Shown in pieces: positions 1-9,205 of a stretch of DNA of 64,000 bases (the first letter of the stretch is position 1; each line of letters opens with the position of its first letter). The position numbers and the translations under genes were made by a program. Origin of the DNA: DATJNI01 sp035508275 (GTDB lineage: Bacteria; Patescibacteriota; Saccharimonadia; Saccharimonadales; UBA4665); the NCBI GenBank assembly GCA_035508275.1, contig DATJNI010000007.1:62001-126000 (forward strand). The letters run 5' to 3'. The notes beneath the pieces are model-generated. The model worked only from the letters and a program-made list of their open reading frames with translations. It made no database searches and was not told the DNA's origin.

Positions 1-209
1 AGAGGGAAACAATTTAAGTGAGGGTTGCCTAGATTTTTTAATAAAGTACGTCCAAGTGATGCGCTGACTTTATCTAATACGATATCGTCAAGCTCCTCAT
101 TTGATAAAAGTACGCGGCACTCGACTTGCCAATTGACTACATTAAGTACAGCACCATCTTCAGTCGAAGGTATGTCGTCATCTTCTAACCTTTTTCCGAT
201 TAACTCCAT
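1..209 (-). CDS. Hypothetical protein, N-terminal part, runs off the left edge
   Basis: An open frame starts at ATG 209-207 and stays open to the left edge, giving 69 residues that begin MELIGKRLEDDD. The piece is acidic with no signal peptide or membrane helix. A TATATT or TATTAC hexamer 7-9 bases before the ATG fits the leaderless promoter pattern of this window. It lies downstream of tpiA on the same strand, 55 bases after the tpiA stop. The family is not recognised and the 3' end is missing. Confidence 0.55.
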   Translation of the reverse strand, partial: MELIGKRLEDDDIPSTEDGAVLNVVNWQVECRVLLSNEELDDIVLDKVSASLGRTLLKNLGNPHLNCFP

Positions 210-264
210 AGTAACTGTAATATATCACCAAAAAGAAGCGTAAGAAAACGCTAGTGCTCGTGAG

Positions 265-1047
265 CTATTTTTTAGATTTGTTCTTTAGGTTATATGCGCT
301 AGATATAATTTTAGAGAATTTAGCGTAGTTAAGAGAAGCTGCTCCTGGTAAACAACCGTCAACTCCTTCTATTTCTAAGTAGCCTGAAGCTGTTTGGTCA
401 TCTACGCTACCGCCATAGATTACTCGTATTTTCTCAGCTGTTGCCTTACCGTAAAGTTCGCTGACATTTAATCTAATAGTGTCGATAGCTGGTTTAACGA
501 GAGATGGTTTAGCTAGTTCACCGTCAAAAGTAGATATAGCCCAGATTGGCTCGTAGGCAATTATGACGCTGCTTACATCTTCTGCCGTAAGATTACTTAG
601 AGCAGTAACTACCTGGTCGTGAATAACTCGCTTGGTTTCGCCGGCGTTTCTTTCTTCTTTGGTTTCACCAACGCAGAGAATTGGGTTAATACCATTTCTA
701 ATGGCTGCGCTGACTTTATCTCTAATGGTTTCTAGTGATTCGTGGAAATATATTCGCCGCTCTGAATGTCCAACTAGTGCGTAGTCAACGATGTCTCTAA
801 GCATGGTGAAGCTGACCTCACCCGTGTAAGCTCCTTCATCTTTAAAGTAGGCATTTTGAGCGCACAGACCAAATTTACGCTTATCTATTGCTTCGGCTAC
901 TGTTGTTAGCGTTAGCAAACTGGGAGCTAAAACTACCTCTATCTCTCGGTGTATAGGAATGTTCTCATCAAGTCTCTTAACTAGGGCTAGAGCCTCTTTA
1001 ACGTCGAGGTTCATCTTCCAGTTACCGATGATGATGGTTTTACGCAT
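265..1047 (-). CDS. tpiA: Triosephosphate isomerase
   Basis: Interconverts dihydroxyacetone phosphate and glyceraldehyde 3-phosphate in cytosolic glycolysis. At 260 residues it has the normal family length. Visible motifs are GNWKMN at the N-terminus (substrate-binding Asn and Lys), VGHSERR (electrophilic His), AYEPIWAI (catalytic Glu) and YGGSV near the C-terminus (phosphate loop). The segment after the catalytic loop reads STFDGELAKPS, a divergent, slightly longer version of the usual GTG loop. It follows pgk after 14 bases but has its own TATAAT six bases before the ATG, so it may be transcribed both with pgk and alone. Confidence 0.96.
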   Translation of the reverse strand: MRKTIIIGNWKMNLDVKEALALVKRLDENIPIHREIEVVLAPSLLTLTTVAEAIDKRKFGLCAQNAYFKDEGAYTGEVSFTMLRDIVDYALVGHSERRIYFHESLETIRDKVSAAIRNGINPILCVGETKEERNAGETKRVIHDQVVTALSNLTAEDVSSVIIAYEPIWAISTFDGELAKPSLVKPAIDTIRLNVSELYGKATAEKIRVIYGGSVDDQTASGYLEIEGVDGCLPGAASLNYAKFSKIISSAYNLKNKSKK

Positions 1048-1053
1048 ATGCTT

Positions 1054-1059
1054 ATTATA
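1054..1059 (-). promoter_or_regulatory. -10 hexamer of tpiA, leaderless type
   Basis: A perfect TATAAT (minus strand) is separated from the tpiA ATG by exactly six bases (AAGCAT), so the start codon coincides with the expected transcription start. It sits between the tpiA start and the pgk stop. Confidence 0.7.
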
Positions 1060-1061
1060 CC

Positions 1062-2348
1062 TTAGCGCTTGTCCTCTAAAGCTTCTACGCCGGGTAGCTT
1101 GTGTCCACTCATTAACTCTAGAGAGGCACCACCGCCTGTCGAGACATGATCGAAGCTATCTACTAGGCCTCTGCTCTCTATGTAGCCGACGGTATCGCCG
1201 CCGCCAACTAGAGAGTAGGGTCTAGTGCCTAAGTCCCCGACTATGGCCTCAATAACTGTTTGGGTGCCATGAGTGTAGGGTCCTATTAGGCCCCTTAGCC
1301 CTTTGGTCTCGGTTACTCCCATGGTGCCATTCCAGACGACAGTACTTGAAAGTTGGATAGCCCCAGCAATAAAGGCAGCGCTAAATGGGCCAATGTCTAG
1401 GATCATCTCATGGTCAAGAATACGCATATCTTTTTCGCTTGGTTTATGTGGGTAGGAGACAATGTCGGCATAGTTATTGGCGGAAAAGTCGACAATTCGT
1501 GTACTGTGTCTACCCTCCATGTCTTGAGAAACAACCACATCAAAGGGGATAGCGAGAGTGAACTTACGTTTTTTAGATTCGATTTCGCTTCTTGCCATAA
1601 TTTCTCTGGCTAGCTTTATTTCTTTTAAGTCTATTAGGCTTCTGCCGACCGGGATGCTCTTGGCAGCTAGAAAGGTATTGGCTAGGGCACCGCCGACTGC
1701 CATGAAGTCGGAATGCCGCATAAACGTCTCAATAAGTTCAATCTTATCTGATATCTTAGCTCCACCAATTATGGCGGCAAGGGGACGTTTGGGATCATGC
1801 ATAACGCTAGTTATGTTGTCGACTTCTTTAGCAAGCAGTAGACCGGCAACACTTGGTAGTAACTTAGTGATGGCATAAGTACTAGCATGCTTTCTATGGA
1901 CAACAGCGAAGCCGTCTTCTACAAATACTTGGCAGTTTTCGCTGAGCTGCCGAGCAAAGTCTTCGTTGTCAGACTCTTCTTCCGGGTGGAAGCGAAGGTT
2001 TTCTAGTAGCAGTATTTCATGTCTTGGCAGATTGGCTTTAGCTTGAGTGGCCTTTTCGCCTATGCAATCGTCAAGGAAATGCACTCTTCTACCCGTTAGT
2101 TTCGCTAGTTTAGCGGCTATCGGTTTTAGGCTCATCTCCTTATTTACCTGGCCCTTAGGGCGGCCAAGGTGAGAGATAATGACTAAGTTCTTAGCATGGG
2201 ATAGGATGTAGTCTACTGTTAATAGGGATTGTCTTATCCGGTAGTCGTCAGTTATTTCACCGTTTTTAATTGGAACGTTATAGTCGGCTCTTAGAAGAAC
2301 CGTTTTGTTTTCTAGATTAATGTCTTTAACTGTTTTTTTACTGAACAT
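1062..2348 (-). CDS. pgk: Phosphoglycerate kinase
   Basis: Transfers the acyl phosphate of 1,3-bisphosphoglycerate to ADP in glycolysis. The protein has 428 residues; the N-domain carries LRADYNVP and ISHLGRPKG (substrate-binding region), and the C-domain ends with VGGGDTV and STGGGASLEL (nucleotide phosphate loop). Several normally conserved stretches are altered: EDGFAVVHRKHAS replaces the usual DAFGTAHRAHAS, and WNGTMGVTE replaces WNGPMGVFE. These are divergent but in register, so I read it as an active CPR-type enzyme. It lies upstream of tpiA on the same strand. The ATG at 2348 has a weak GAGG just before it. Confidence 0.95.
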   Translation of the reverse strand: MFSKKTVKDINLENKTVLLRADYNVPIKNGEITDDYRIRQSLLTVDYILSHAKNLVIISHLGRPKGQVNKEMSLKPIAAKLAKLTGRRVHFLDDCIGEKATQAKANLPRHEILLLENLRFHPEEESDNEDFARQLSENCQVFVEDGFAVVHRKHASTYAITKLLPSVAGLLLAKEVDNITSVMHDPKRPLAAIIGGAKISDKIELIETFMRHSDFMAVGGALANTFLAAKSIPVGRSLIDLKEIKLAREIMARSEIESKKRKFTLAIPFDVVVSQDMEGRHSTRIVDFSANNYADIVSYPHKPSEKDMRILDHEMILDIGPFSAAFIAGAIQLSSTVVWNGTMGVTETKGLRGLIGPYTHGTQTVIEAIVGDLGTRPYSLVGGGDTVGYIESRGLVDSFDHVSTGGGASLELMSGHKLPGVEALEDKR

Positions 2349-2427
2349 CCTCTAGCCCACCCTGTCAAAAAGTCTAAAGCAGTTAGTTTTACTATTAATA
2401 TTGTAGCGGATAGTTAGGCAAATCGTG

Positions 2428-5274
2428 TCAGTTGACTGTGAATGATACCGCCGGCGTGGTTACGCTTTGACCTGAACTATCTTTAACTATAGCGCTAACG
2501 CTGTGAGTACCCTTCGCTCCGGATGTCTTAAATTGCACTTCAAACGGCGAGGAAGTTACGGCTGAGCCATAGTCTGCGCCGTCTACTACATATTGGACTG
2601 AGGTTATACTGGCGCCGGTTGAAGGAGTGGCGTTAACTTGCAGCTTGGTGTCAGCGGTTAGAATTTCACCGATAGTGGGGTTTAGTATTGTGGCACTTAA
2701 GGGACTCGTAGCGTTTGATTTATTACCACCAGAGTTACTTACTTTAATAGTAACTGGTGGTGAGGTAGCCATAGCACCAGTACCGTCCTGGACGACTGCT
2801 GTAATAGTGTACGACCCGTTTGCTACAGAGTTAGTATTCCAGGCATAGGTGTAAGGTGCCGAAGAGATTTGCTTGCCTAGTTTAGCGCCGTTTAGGTAGA
2901 ATTGAACGTCAGCGACACTTGTTCTAGGGTCAGTTGTGGCGCTAGCTTGAATGTTTACAGTCCCTGAAACGGTTACATTATTAGCTGGGCTGTTTATCGT
3001 AGCGGTAGGCGGTGCCAGTGGCTGTGTGTTGTTATTACCGGTCTCGCTAATGTAGAGGAGTCTTGGAGAGTCGGTAACGGGAACTTCTATTACAATGTTG
3101 GTTGAGCTTCTGGAAATAACGTTGACGCTTGGTGTGGCGCCAGTTAGAGGATCGTAGAAAGTCATAGAGTTAATATTGTTACCATTAACTCCACCGATGG
3201 TTAAGCGGTAGGTTTCAGCCGGCAAGTCAAATTTGGTTTCGCCGGGAGCGCTAGAGTTGTATATCTTCTCTAGATCAGAGGTTTGAACATATATTGGTAC
3301 TAAGAAACTGGAATTAGTTAACTGGTAAGGATAGAAGGAAAAGACGTTTCGGTTGTATAGGTCGGGGTACTGGGCAGTGCCATTGCCGCTGAACTGGATA
3401 TTACCGGAGTAGTCGTCAATTTCGTTGAGGGCCAGGGATTGCGGTTTGGTAATGGTTTGGGCAGCCATGAAAGGCTTTAGGAAGTTATGGATGGTCTGGG
3501 TAATGAAGCCGCCCTGAGAGTCACCTGGGTAAACATTGGGGTTAGAGTCAACTGCACTAATGAAACTGCTATCTACTAGATTAAGGCTGTATGGCCCCTG
3601 CTTTGAATCCTTGGCTGCGTAAAAGTCTATTTGCTTGGCACCCTTATTTACAAAGTCGGATAGGTATCGTATCTGAGCCTTGGCTTGTATATATTCACGG
3701 TCATTATTAGTGTAGTTATATTTGCCGTTATTCGGGTCGCCGCCGTTTCTAGGTGGAGTTAAACCGTAGTTATATTCGGTTATCCAAACTTGGGCGGTGT
3801 GGCCTTGAGGGTTGGCTGCATTCGAGCCGTGCAATGATCCACCAAGAGTCGTGGATATTGGAGACATGTCTCTAAGTAGTGACTGGTCGGTGAAGGCAGA
3901 CAGAGACTGTTCTGGATAGTGAGCAACAAAGCTTGGCGTAAAGGTGTCTACGTTAACAGTCTTACCTCCAACAGTCTTGGTGGTATAGTCTCGCTGCATT
4001 AGGGCGTTCAGAGGATAAGACTGATCATATTTTAAGTCAGCCGGATAAACCTTCTCGTTCTGGTATGGGTGCTTGCTTAGAGCTGTAATAGTGCTGGGAA
4101 GGGTTGAGCCACTGGGAAATGGTGACTGCGAAGCAAAACCATTGGTAATCTGGACACCGGTGAAACCATTAGCCGGGTTAGCTATAAAGTTACCTGTGTC
4201 AGCTAATATCTGAGCAGTGGTACTACCGGTTAGGGTAGGGTTGGGTGGTGAAGAGTAGTAATTAGCGGCAGCTAAAAAGTTTGAGCCAAAGCTTAGCTCA
4301 TTCCAAACTTCCAGGTCAAAGTTGTTATTACCAAGTGCGGCCTTAGCAGTACTAGCGACTCCGTTAACATAAGCCAGCCAGCCCTTGCTGTCAGTTGTGT
4401 AAACCGGGTTGGGCGTAACACCGTCAGCTAGAAAGGGTTTCTGGAAGGGGGCATAAGTAAGAATGGTCATTTTGCCCGAGAGATCGGCTGTGCTGTCTAT
4501 TGGCTTGGACAGAGTAACTGTGTTGCCACTGACGGCAGTAAACAGGATTCCGGCCATGACTCCGTTATCTTCTATGCCAGTTTTTCCTGGCACTATCTGT
4601 TTGGCGGTCGAACTCGATACTGTGACCGTCGTGTCACCGACTTTCGGCGTAACTGTATACGAACCAGTGAAGCTAGAATTTGGTACTGGGTTAGTGTCTC
4701 CGGCGTAGAGAATAATTAAGGGTCGGATGCCGTTGGCTTTTAGGGCGTCAATTTTAGTTGTGAGATCGCCTGCAGCAGTTGGGTTAACCTGGGTTGGATT
4801 AGCATAACTCATAAAGCCGCCCCAGTTGGTTCCAAGTCGAGCGTGGGTAAAGCCAGTGTCTTTTAGTAGGTGGGCGGTGTCACTGGCTTCATTGGCGTTA
4901 ACGTTGAAGTTAATACCAACAGCGTTTAGCATGTCCGTGGCAGGGACAGTGTCTAGGTAAGCGTTTTGGGGCTGATCGTAGAAGGATCTGTCGCTAGCAG
5001 TTAGATTAGTTAGGTATGCCGGGTCAGTATAGTCTGTGACAGTACCGGCAAACGGTGTCGCAGCATGTCCACCTAGAATTAAGTAGGCACCAATTACGGC
5101 AAATACCGCTACGAAAACTGTGGCGGTAATTTTTGAAAAGATAAAGTTGGGCATTTTATCGTTTAGGCTGCCCTTGCCTTCTCCGACTGTCGCTGAACTG
5201 GGGGGAACACTACTTACTGGATTTGATTCTTTGGGGGTAGTATCAGGGTTATCCTGAGAGTCATTAATGGCCAT
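2428..5274 (-). CDS. Membrane-anchored clan GH-A glycoside hydrolase-like protein with Ig-like domains
   Basis: A 948-residue surface protein. Residues 1-43 are a polar cytoplasmic stretch, and 44-70 form one uncleaved membrane helix, so the rest is outside. Residues about 105-520 look like a TIM-barrel glycosidase: LEVWNEL places a candidate acid/base at Glu326 and VWITEYNYG a candidate nucleophile at Glu500, the two-glutamate signature of clan GH-A. A beta-rich insertion lies at about 205-272. Two Ig-like repeats close the protein (about 752-845 and 855-948; shared pattern VQFYLNGAKLG / VQYVVDGADYG). The substrate is unknown; cell-wall or host glycan are options. A TATAAA lies 10 bases before the ATG. 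Confidence 0.75.
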   Translation of the reverse strand: MAINDSQDNPDTTPKESNPVSSVPPSSATVGEGKGSLNDKMPNFIFSKITATVFVAVFAVIGAYLILGGHAATPFAGTVTDYTDPAYLTNLTASDRSFYDQPQNAYLDTVPATDMLNAVGINFNVNANEASDTAHLLKDTGFTHARLGTNWGGFMSYANPTQVNPTAAGDLTTKIDALKANGIRPLIILYAGDTNPVPNSSFTGSYTVTPKVGDTTVTVSSSTAKQIVPGKTGIEDNGVMAGILFTAVSGNTVTLSKPIDSTADLSGKMTILTYAPFQKPFLADGVTPNPVYTTDSKGWLAYVNGVASTAKAALGNNNFDLEVWNELSFGSNFLAAANYYSSPPNPTLTGSTTAQILADTGNFIANPANGFTGVQITNGFASQSPFPSGSTLPSTITALSKHPYQNEKVYPADLKYDQSYPLNALMQRDYTTKTVGGKTVNVDTFTPSFVAHYPEQSLSAFTDQSLLRDMSPISTTLGGSLHGSNAANPQGHTAQVWITEYNYGLTPPRNGGDPNNGKYNYTNNDREYIQAKAQIRYLSDFVNKGAKQIDFYAAKDSKQGPYSLNLVDSSFISAVDSNPNVYPGDSQGGFITQTIHNFLKPFMAAQTITKPQSLALNEIDDYSGNIQFSGNGTAQYPDLYNRNVFSFYPYQLTNSSFLVPIYVQTSDLEKIYNSSAPGETKFDLPAETYRLTIGGVNGNNINSMTFYDPLTGATPSVNVISRSSTNIVIEVPVTDSPRLLYISETGNNNTQPLAPPTATINSPANNVTVSGTVNIQASATTDPRTSVADVQFYLNGAKLGKQISSAPYTYAWNTNSVANGSYTITAVVQDGTGAMATSPPVTIKVSNSGGNKSNATSPLSATILNPTIGEILTADTKLQVNATPSTGASITSVQYVVDGADYGSAVTSSPFEVQFKTSGAKGTHSVSAIVKDSSGQSVTTPAVSFTVN

Positions 5275-5372
5275 TTAGTTCTCTTTTATAGCAAAATTAA
5301 TATATGTCATTTTTGTTTTACAATACTCACTTATTAGGATGCTATAGATGGGCTTCGAAGTCAAGCTTATGC

Positions 5373-5942
5373 TTATTTGGTAAGTTCTTCGAGCAGTTCA
5401 GGGAAAGTATCGTCGGGCAAGTATTTGTGTGTAAAATGCCCCTTGCCTTTAAACTCCCGGTAATTTACATCTTTTAGAGTCTCTCTTAGTTTCTTAACAG
5501 ATGTTTGGATTTCCGGTGCGTCTTCTGCCGAGTTAAATATTACTAGCTCTTTTGTTCTTGAAGCAACGGTGGGGTCTAATTCAAATTTAAAAAACTGGTT
5601 TGGGTCTTCTTGCTCGACATCTATCCAAGGAGCAACCAGAACCACTTTGCCTGTTCTTATTTCGGGGTGTTCGCTTAAGTATCTAACCCAGAAGCCGCCG
5701 CCACAGCTATGTCCAACGATTAAAGTTTCTGGGGTGATATCGTATCTTTCTACTTCCTTCACCCATCTATCCCACAGTGGTTCGTAAGCTAACGGAACTT
5801 CCGGAGTTGCGGCTGCAATGTCTCTATTGAGTAGCTGTTTCTGAAGCCATGGCAGCCAATGCGAATTGCTCATCGAGGGATACTTTTCTGAGTAGTATTC
5901 AGCTTTGCTTGGGCGGCCATGCAGAATAATGGCGTTTTTCAT
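5373..5942 (-). CDS. Small alpha/beta serine hydrolase, RBBP9/YdeN-like
   Basis: 189 residues with the N-terminal strand and turn AIILHGRPSK, nucleophile elbow VGHSCGGGF (Ser within GHSCG), an Asp-containing strand VVLVAPWIDV, and a C-terminal histidine in GKGHFTHKY. This layout matches the RBBP9/YdeN family of cytosolic serine hydrolases, whose substrates are poorly known. No signal peptide. It stands downstream of the large surface hydrolase on the same strand, but the 98-base gap suggests separate transcription. Confidence 0.8.
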   Translation of the reverse strand: MKNAIILHGRPSKAEYYSEKYPSMSNSHWLPWLQKQLLNRDIAAATPEVPLAYEPLWDRWVKEVERYDITPETLIVGHSCGGGFWVRYLSEHPEIRTGKVVLVAPWIDVEQEDPNQFFKFELDPTVASRTKELVIFNSAEDAPEIQTSVKKLRETLKDVNYREFKGKGHFTHKYLPDDTFPELLEELTK

Positions 5943-5963
5943 AATATTTAGCTTATTTAATAA

Positions 5964-6194
5964 CTAGAATGCTTTTTTCTCTAGCTTTACTATTCTTTTC
6001 TCATGGTTTTTAAATTGTCTGTCAAAACTGTCATTCATCCTGTCAAGAGCATCAGCAATATACGAGGAAAGGTTATCTATCTTGGCATCTATCCTGTCCT
6101 CCAGGTTACGGAGGTCTAATCTAAGATCGGAGGTTTGCTCAGAAACTGCCAAGGCAATAAATCTCTTTAGTTCATCTACAAGTTTCCTGTCCAT
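5964..6194 (-). CDS. Small coiled-coil protein
   Basis: 76 residues, nearly all charged heptad-like helix (repeated L, I and R/D/E spacing from residue 3 to the end), with no membrane segment. It is preceded by TATACT seven bases before the ATG, and AGGAG lies within that spacer. It resembles short coiled-coil proteins of unknown role; a cytosolic oligomer or adaptor is possible. No function assigned. Confidence 0.6.
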   Translation of the reverse strand: MDRKLVDELKRFIALAVSEQTSDLRLDLRNLEDRIDAKIDNLSSYIADALDRMNDSFDRQFKNHEKRIVKLEKKAF

Positions 6195-6201
6195 GACTCC
6201 T

Positions 6202-6207
6202 AGTATA
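6202..6207 (-). promoter_or_regulatory. -10 hexamer TATACT before the coiled-coil gene
   Basis: TATACT ends seven bases before the ATG at 6194, so the transcript would start at or next to the start codon. The spacer AGGAGTC also contains a Shine-Dalgarno-like core, but it would lie upstream of the predicted transcript start. Confidence 0.5.
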
Positions 6208-6255
6208 CGCCCGTGAATATTAAATTTTTATTAATTTTTAAGATTTCTTAGGTTA

Positions 6256-6639
6256 CTAGCAAACGGTGTTAGCGTTAATTATATTAGAACAATACTTGGT
6301 CTGTTGATTAACTGAACTGCCTTCGAGAGGGCTATTCTTTGAGCCTGGCAGGGAGATGCTTGGTCCGCCTGATTTTTTATTACTTTGATGAGAGTTTACG
6401 TATAGGCCAGCTATGAGACTTATGAGTAATAAGATAACGATTATTATTAATGGCCATTTTGAGTGCTTAAGAGATTTGTCGGTTGCTAGACCACTCATTA
6501 CCAGTAGGTTTTTTGCTTGCTCGTCAGTTACTTTTGGTGCACTTGGAATTGAGGAGTAAGGGCTCTGATTCTGGGCTGGACGTGGGTTTGGTTTAGGAGG
6601 AGTCTGAGGATTATTTAGCTTTGGATCTTGGTTTTCCAT
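6256..6639 (-). CDS. Single-pass membrane protein, hypothetical
   Basis: 127 residues: a Pro/Asn/Gln-rich N-terminal half (about 1-60), one membrane helix (about 64-86, WPLIIIVILLLISLIAGLYV) preceded by KHSK, then a short Gly/Ser-rich outer tail with two cysteines near the C-terminus (KYCSN and TVC). The topology suggests a cytoplasmic N-terminus and an exposed tail that could form a disulfide. TATTAT lies 10 bases before the ATG. Family not recognised. Confidence 0.6.
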   Translation of the reverse strand: MENQDPKLNNPQTPPKPNPRPAQNQSPYSSIPSAPKVTDEQAKNLLVMSGLATDKSLKHSKWPLIIIVILLLISLIAGLYVNSHQSNKKSGGPSISLPGSKNSPLEGSSVNQQTKYCSNIINANTVC

Positions 6640-6676
6640 TCTACTTAAAATAATACCACTAAAGCGATAGGGATAA

Positions 6677-6751
6677 TGGTGACCTCACGGGGAATCGAAC
6701 CCCGATTGCCAGGATGAAAACCTGGTGTCCTAGCCGTTAGACGATGAGGCC
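6677..6751 (-). tRNA. tRNA-Glu(TTC), CCA encoded
   Basis: Folds as a full cloverleaf on the minus strand: acceptor GGCCTCA/TGAGGTC, anticodon stem CCAGG/CCTGG around TTTTCAT (anticodon TTC), T arm with TTCGATT, discriminator A and an encoded CCA. Confidence 0.95.
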
Positions 6752-6790
6752 GTGAGTCCGTATTATATCAGATTGAGAGGTGTTATTAAT

Positions 6791-6821
6791 AATCCCCCTG
6801 GACACCAAAACCAGAGGGATT
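6791..6821. terminator. Hairpin between tRNA-Glu and the first surface-protein gene
   Basis: An 11-position stem (AATCCCCCTGG pairing with CCAGAGGGATT, one mismatch) with a nine-base loop. It lies downstream of the minus-strand gene ending at 6941 and is the only strong hairpin in that gap. The minus-strand exit is AT-rich rather than a pure T run, so it may be a terminator or an mRNA-end stabiliser. Confidence 0.5.
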
Positions 6822-6940
6822 ACCTTCGTTTAACTATTTTTATTTTCTGTTAGAGCGGTCAGTCTTTGCTCTTGTCGAACTGGGGCTAATGTTAGCATAT
6901 TTTTGGTGTTTTGGCTAGTGCTTATCCACAAGGGATAGGC

Positions 6941-7870
6941 TTATTGCTTGCTCAAGTGTCGGCTGATTACTCTTCGGTAAGCAATCATACCTAGAATCGA
7001 TGCAGCGGCAAATAGTCCAATTACGTCACCAGGGCCAGTGTTTACTAACTGAGTAACTGATGCTGGTGTGGTAGTCGTAGGAGTGGTAGTAGTAGGAGGA
7101 GTAACTGGAGGTGTTACCGGTGGCGTTACTGGAGGAGTTGTTTCGGGTGTAACTGTGACTTCGTAAACAACTACTATTCGGTAGTTCCAGCAGCCCCATT
7201 CAATGCCAGAGCTCATTGGACCAGGGCTACCAAGTGGAGTTGATCCGTTAACTACATTGTCTGAAAGGCCGTAGTAAGTAGTTTGGGCTAGATTGTTGTT
7301 GTAGTGGACTGAGTTTGGAACTAGAGTCAGCTTTACTGGCTTACCCGCACAATTAAGGGTAGTGCTGTCGGTAACTGTAGCAGCATTTGATGCACCGATT
7401 GTGCTAGTAAACTTGAAGCTGTTGCCAGTAGAGTTAATTGGAGCAGAGGTATTCAGGTAAGCGCCTTGGGCAATGGAAGAACCGCCGTTGGTGTTGTAGT
7501 AAGATTCAGCATCATTGTGGACGTAAGTCCAGATATCGAATTTTTCACCTGTTGTACAGCTAGTATTCATACTAAGTTGTAGAGGTGGATTGTCAGCGCC
7601 GAGAGGGTTACCATTGCTAGTGTTCTGTCGAATACGAACAAAGTTAGGTTCATCGCCTAGGGGATAAGAACCTTGGGTAGAAGAAAGTGTGCTAGTTATG
7701 CCACAGATGTTATTAAATACAGGGGTTGCAGAGGTAGTAAAGTTACCGCTAGGGTTGTACTGATAACACGCTAGGGCACTAGCATTACCGCTAATTCCAA
7801 CCACTGTAGCTATTACAGAAGCTGCCATTAGTCCAAAAGTTGCGGTTAATATTCTCTTGTAGCTCTTCAT
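6941..7870 (-). CDS. Exported surface protein with Pro/Thr linker and LVNTGPGD C-terminal anchor
   Basis: 309 residues. The N-terminus MKSYKRILTATFGLMAASVI... ends in ASA and looks like a signal peptide (about 1-32). A cysteine-containing exported domain (about 33-240) follows, then a linker of PPVTPPVTPP and TTTT runs (about 243-272), then LVNTGPGD, a hydrophobic helix and a basic end (YRRVISRHLSKQ). The tail has the form of a sortase sorting signal (motif, helix, positive charge) with Val in place of Pro. The same tail occurs in the protein at 12153-13109. AGGA lies upstream of the ATG. Function unknown; a wall- or membrane-displayed protein is the likely reading. Confidence 0.75.
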   Translation of the reverse strand: MKSYKRILTATFGLMAASVIATVVGISGNASALACYQYNPSGNFTTSATPVFNNICGITSTLSSTQGSYPLGDEPNFVRIRQNTSNGNPLGADNPPLQLSMNTSCTTGEKFDIWTYVHNDAESYYNTNGGSSIAQGAYLNTSAPINSTGNSFKFTSTIGASNAATVTDSTTLNCAGKPVKLTLVPNSVHYNNNLAQTTYYGLSDNVVNGSTPLGSPGPMSSGIEWGCWNYRIVVVYEVTVTPETTPPVTPPVTPPVTPPTTTTPTTTTPASVTQLVNTGPGDVIGLFAAASILGMIAYRRVISRHLSKQ

Positions 7871-7893
7871 ATTATTATCCTAGAATCCTTTCT

Positions 7894-9093
7894 TTAAGCT
7901 CCAGGTTGGTCTGGGTCTGATCCTTTAGTTACTGGGGGTGTTGGAGGAGGGGTAGGCGGTGTTGGAGGGGTAGGAGGTGTAGGCGGAGTGATTGTGGTTG
8001 GTGGAGTGGCCTTACCATGACCAGGAGTCTTTCCTGGGGCTGGGGTCGCCTCTTTTTGTGGTCCAGAATGTGGTCCAACATTATTACCGCTTAGCGGTCC
8101 AGGAAGTGATTCGTGAGTTGGTCCGCTTGTAATACTGCCGCCACCTGAGGATTGTTCCTCGTTACCACCAGAAGCGTTGGCTGAGCCATGACCCTCAGGT
8201 CGAAGTGCTGGCTTAGCTTTCTCAGGCTTTTTACCAGTGGATTTGTTGGTTAGACCAGCAATTTGCTGAGGTGTTAAACCGGCAATATATACTGTGCCGT
8301 TTTCGATACCCTTGCTGCTGTTAGTAGATATTAGGACTGAAGGATAGTCAGTTTGATTAGAGTCAGAAGACTGTACGGAAAACTCTACGCCAGCGTAAGT
8401 TTGACCAGCTTGGACTACAACTTTTTGGAATCTAATTCCAGTGATATTGTATTGGTCGTTTCTTACGGCAACAGCTTCAACAAGTACCGCACCTTTGTAG
8501 GCAAAACCTGGGTTGTAGCTTACATCGTTACTTAAGACACTTAGAGATTTTTGGCAATCTGCTTTAGCATTTGCTTCGTTTTGGCCAGCATCACTAGTGT
8601 TGTATCTAGCTAAAGTCTTATTAAATGAGTCTTCGTAGTCAAAGTTAGTAGATACAGCACCTTCTTGTGTTGCCGGGTTAACTGTTAGGGCCATAATTGC
8701 TGACAAGGAATAAGCGTCTGCACCATCGCCAGCTAGTGGGCCTTGGTTTCCGAATAAACTCCAGAAGTAGTTTTTAGCGTCAACATCTGATCCGGCTGAG
8801 TAATTAGGGAAGAATGCATCCGGTGTATAGAGGCTCATGTCATTGGCTGATTCACCTAGCGACAAACTTCCACAATTCTCTTTTGCTTGATTTGGGCTAA
8901 CGCTAGTAGCAATTTCTGATGCCACTGGACGTCCCGATGTAGCTTGAGTGCCACAACCTTCTATAACAGCTCCTGCACCAAACATAGCTACGGCTGAGGC
9001 AGCTAGTACTGCGCCTCTACTTCTTAAGTTGGCAAAAATGCTGCTGTGCTCAACTGAATGTCGATCTTGTGCTGGAAAATCTTCTTGTCCCAT
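7894..9093 (-). CDS. N-terminally anchored surface protein with Pro-rich C-terminal tail
   Basis: 399 residues. A polar stretch of 26 residues is followed by one hydrophobic segment (about 28-46, GAVLAASAVAMFGAGAV) ending IEGCG. Cys47 could suggest lipidation, but Glu at -2 is atypical. The outer domain spans about 60-280; then come a Gly/Ser/His-rich region and a tail of PPTPPTPP repeats. The Pro/Thr tail resembles the linkers of the neighbouring LVNTGPGD proteins, but here it is at the free end, so this protein is held by its N-terminus. AAAGGAG lies eight bases before the ATG. Not recognised as a known family. Confidence 0.7.
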   Translation of the reverse strand: MGQEDFPAQDRHSVEHSSIFANLRSRGAVLAASAVAMFGAGAVIEGCGTQATSGRPVASEIATSVSPNQAKENCGSLSLGESANDMSLYTPDAFFPNYSAGSDVDAKNYFWSLFGNQGPLAGDGADAYSLSAIMALTVNPATQEGAVSTNFDYEDSFNKTLARYNTSDAGQNEANAKADCQKSLSVLSNDVSYNPGFAYKGAVLVEAVAVRNDQYNITGIRFQKVVVQAGQTYAGVEFSVQSSDSNQTDYPSVLISTNSSKGIENGTVYIAGLTPQQIAGLTNKSTGKKPEKAKPALRPEGHGSANASGGNEEQSSGGGSITSGPTHESLPGPLSGNNVGPHSGPQKEATPAPGKTPGHGKATPPTTITPPTPPTPPTPPTPPPTPPVTKGSDPDQPGA

Positions 9094-9205
9094 TAAATAA
9101 CTCCTTTAAGGGCTGTTAGTATGACCAGGGTTATTTTGACCTCTAGATCTTTTATCTTAATATATCACTCTTTTCATATTTAGTCAACTATATTTTAGAT
9201 TATGC

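Noticed and set aside
7894..9093. Lipoprotein or Tat signal in the Pro-tailed surface protein
   Set aside because: IEGC has Glu at -2, which is not a normal lipobox, and the arginines (RSR) do not form a twin-arginine motif. Called an N-terminal anchor instead.
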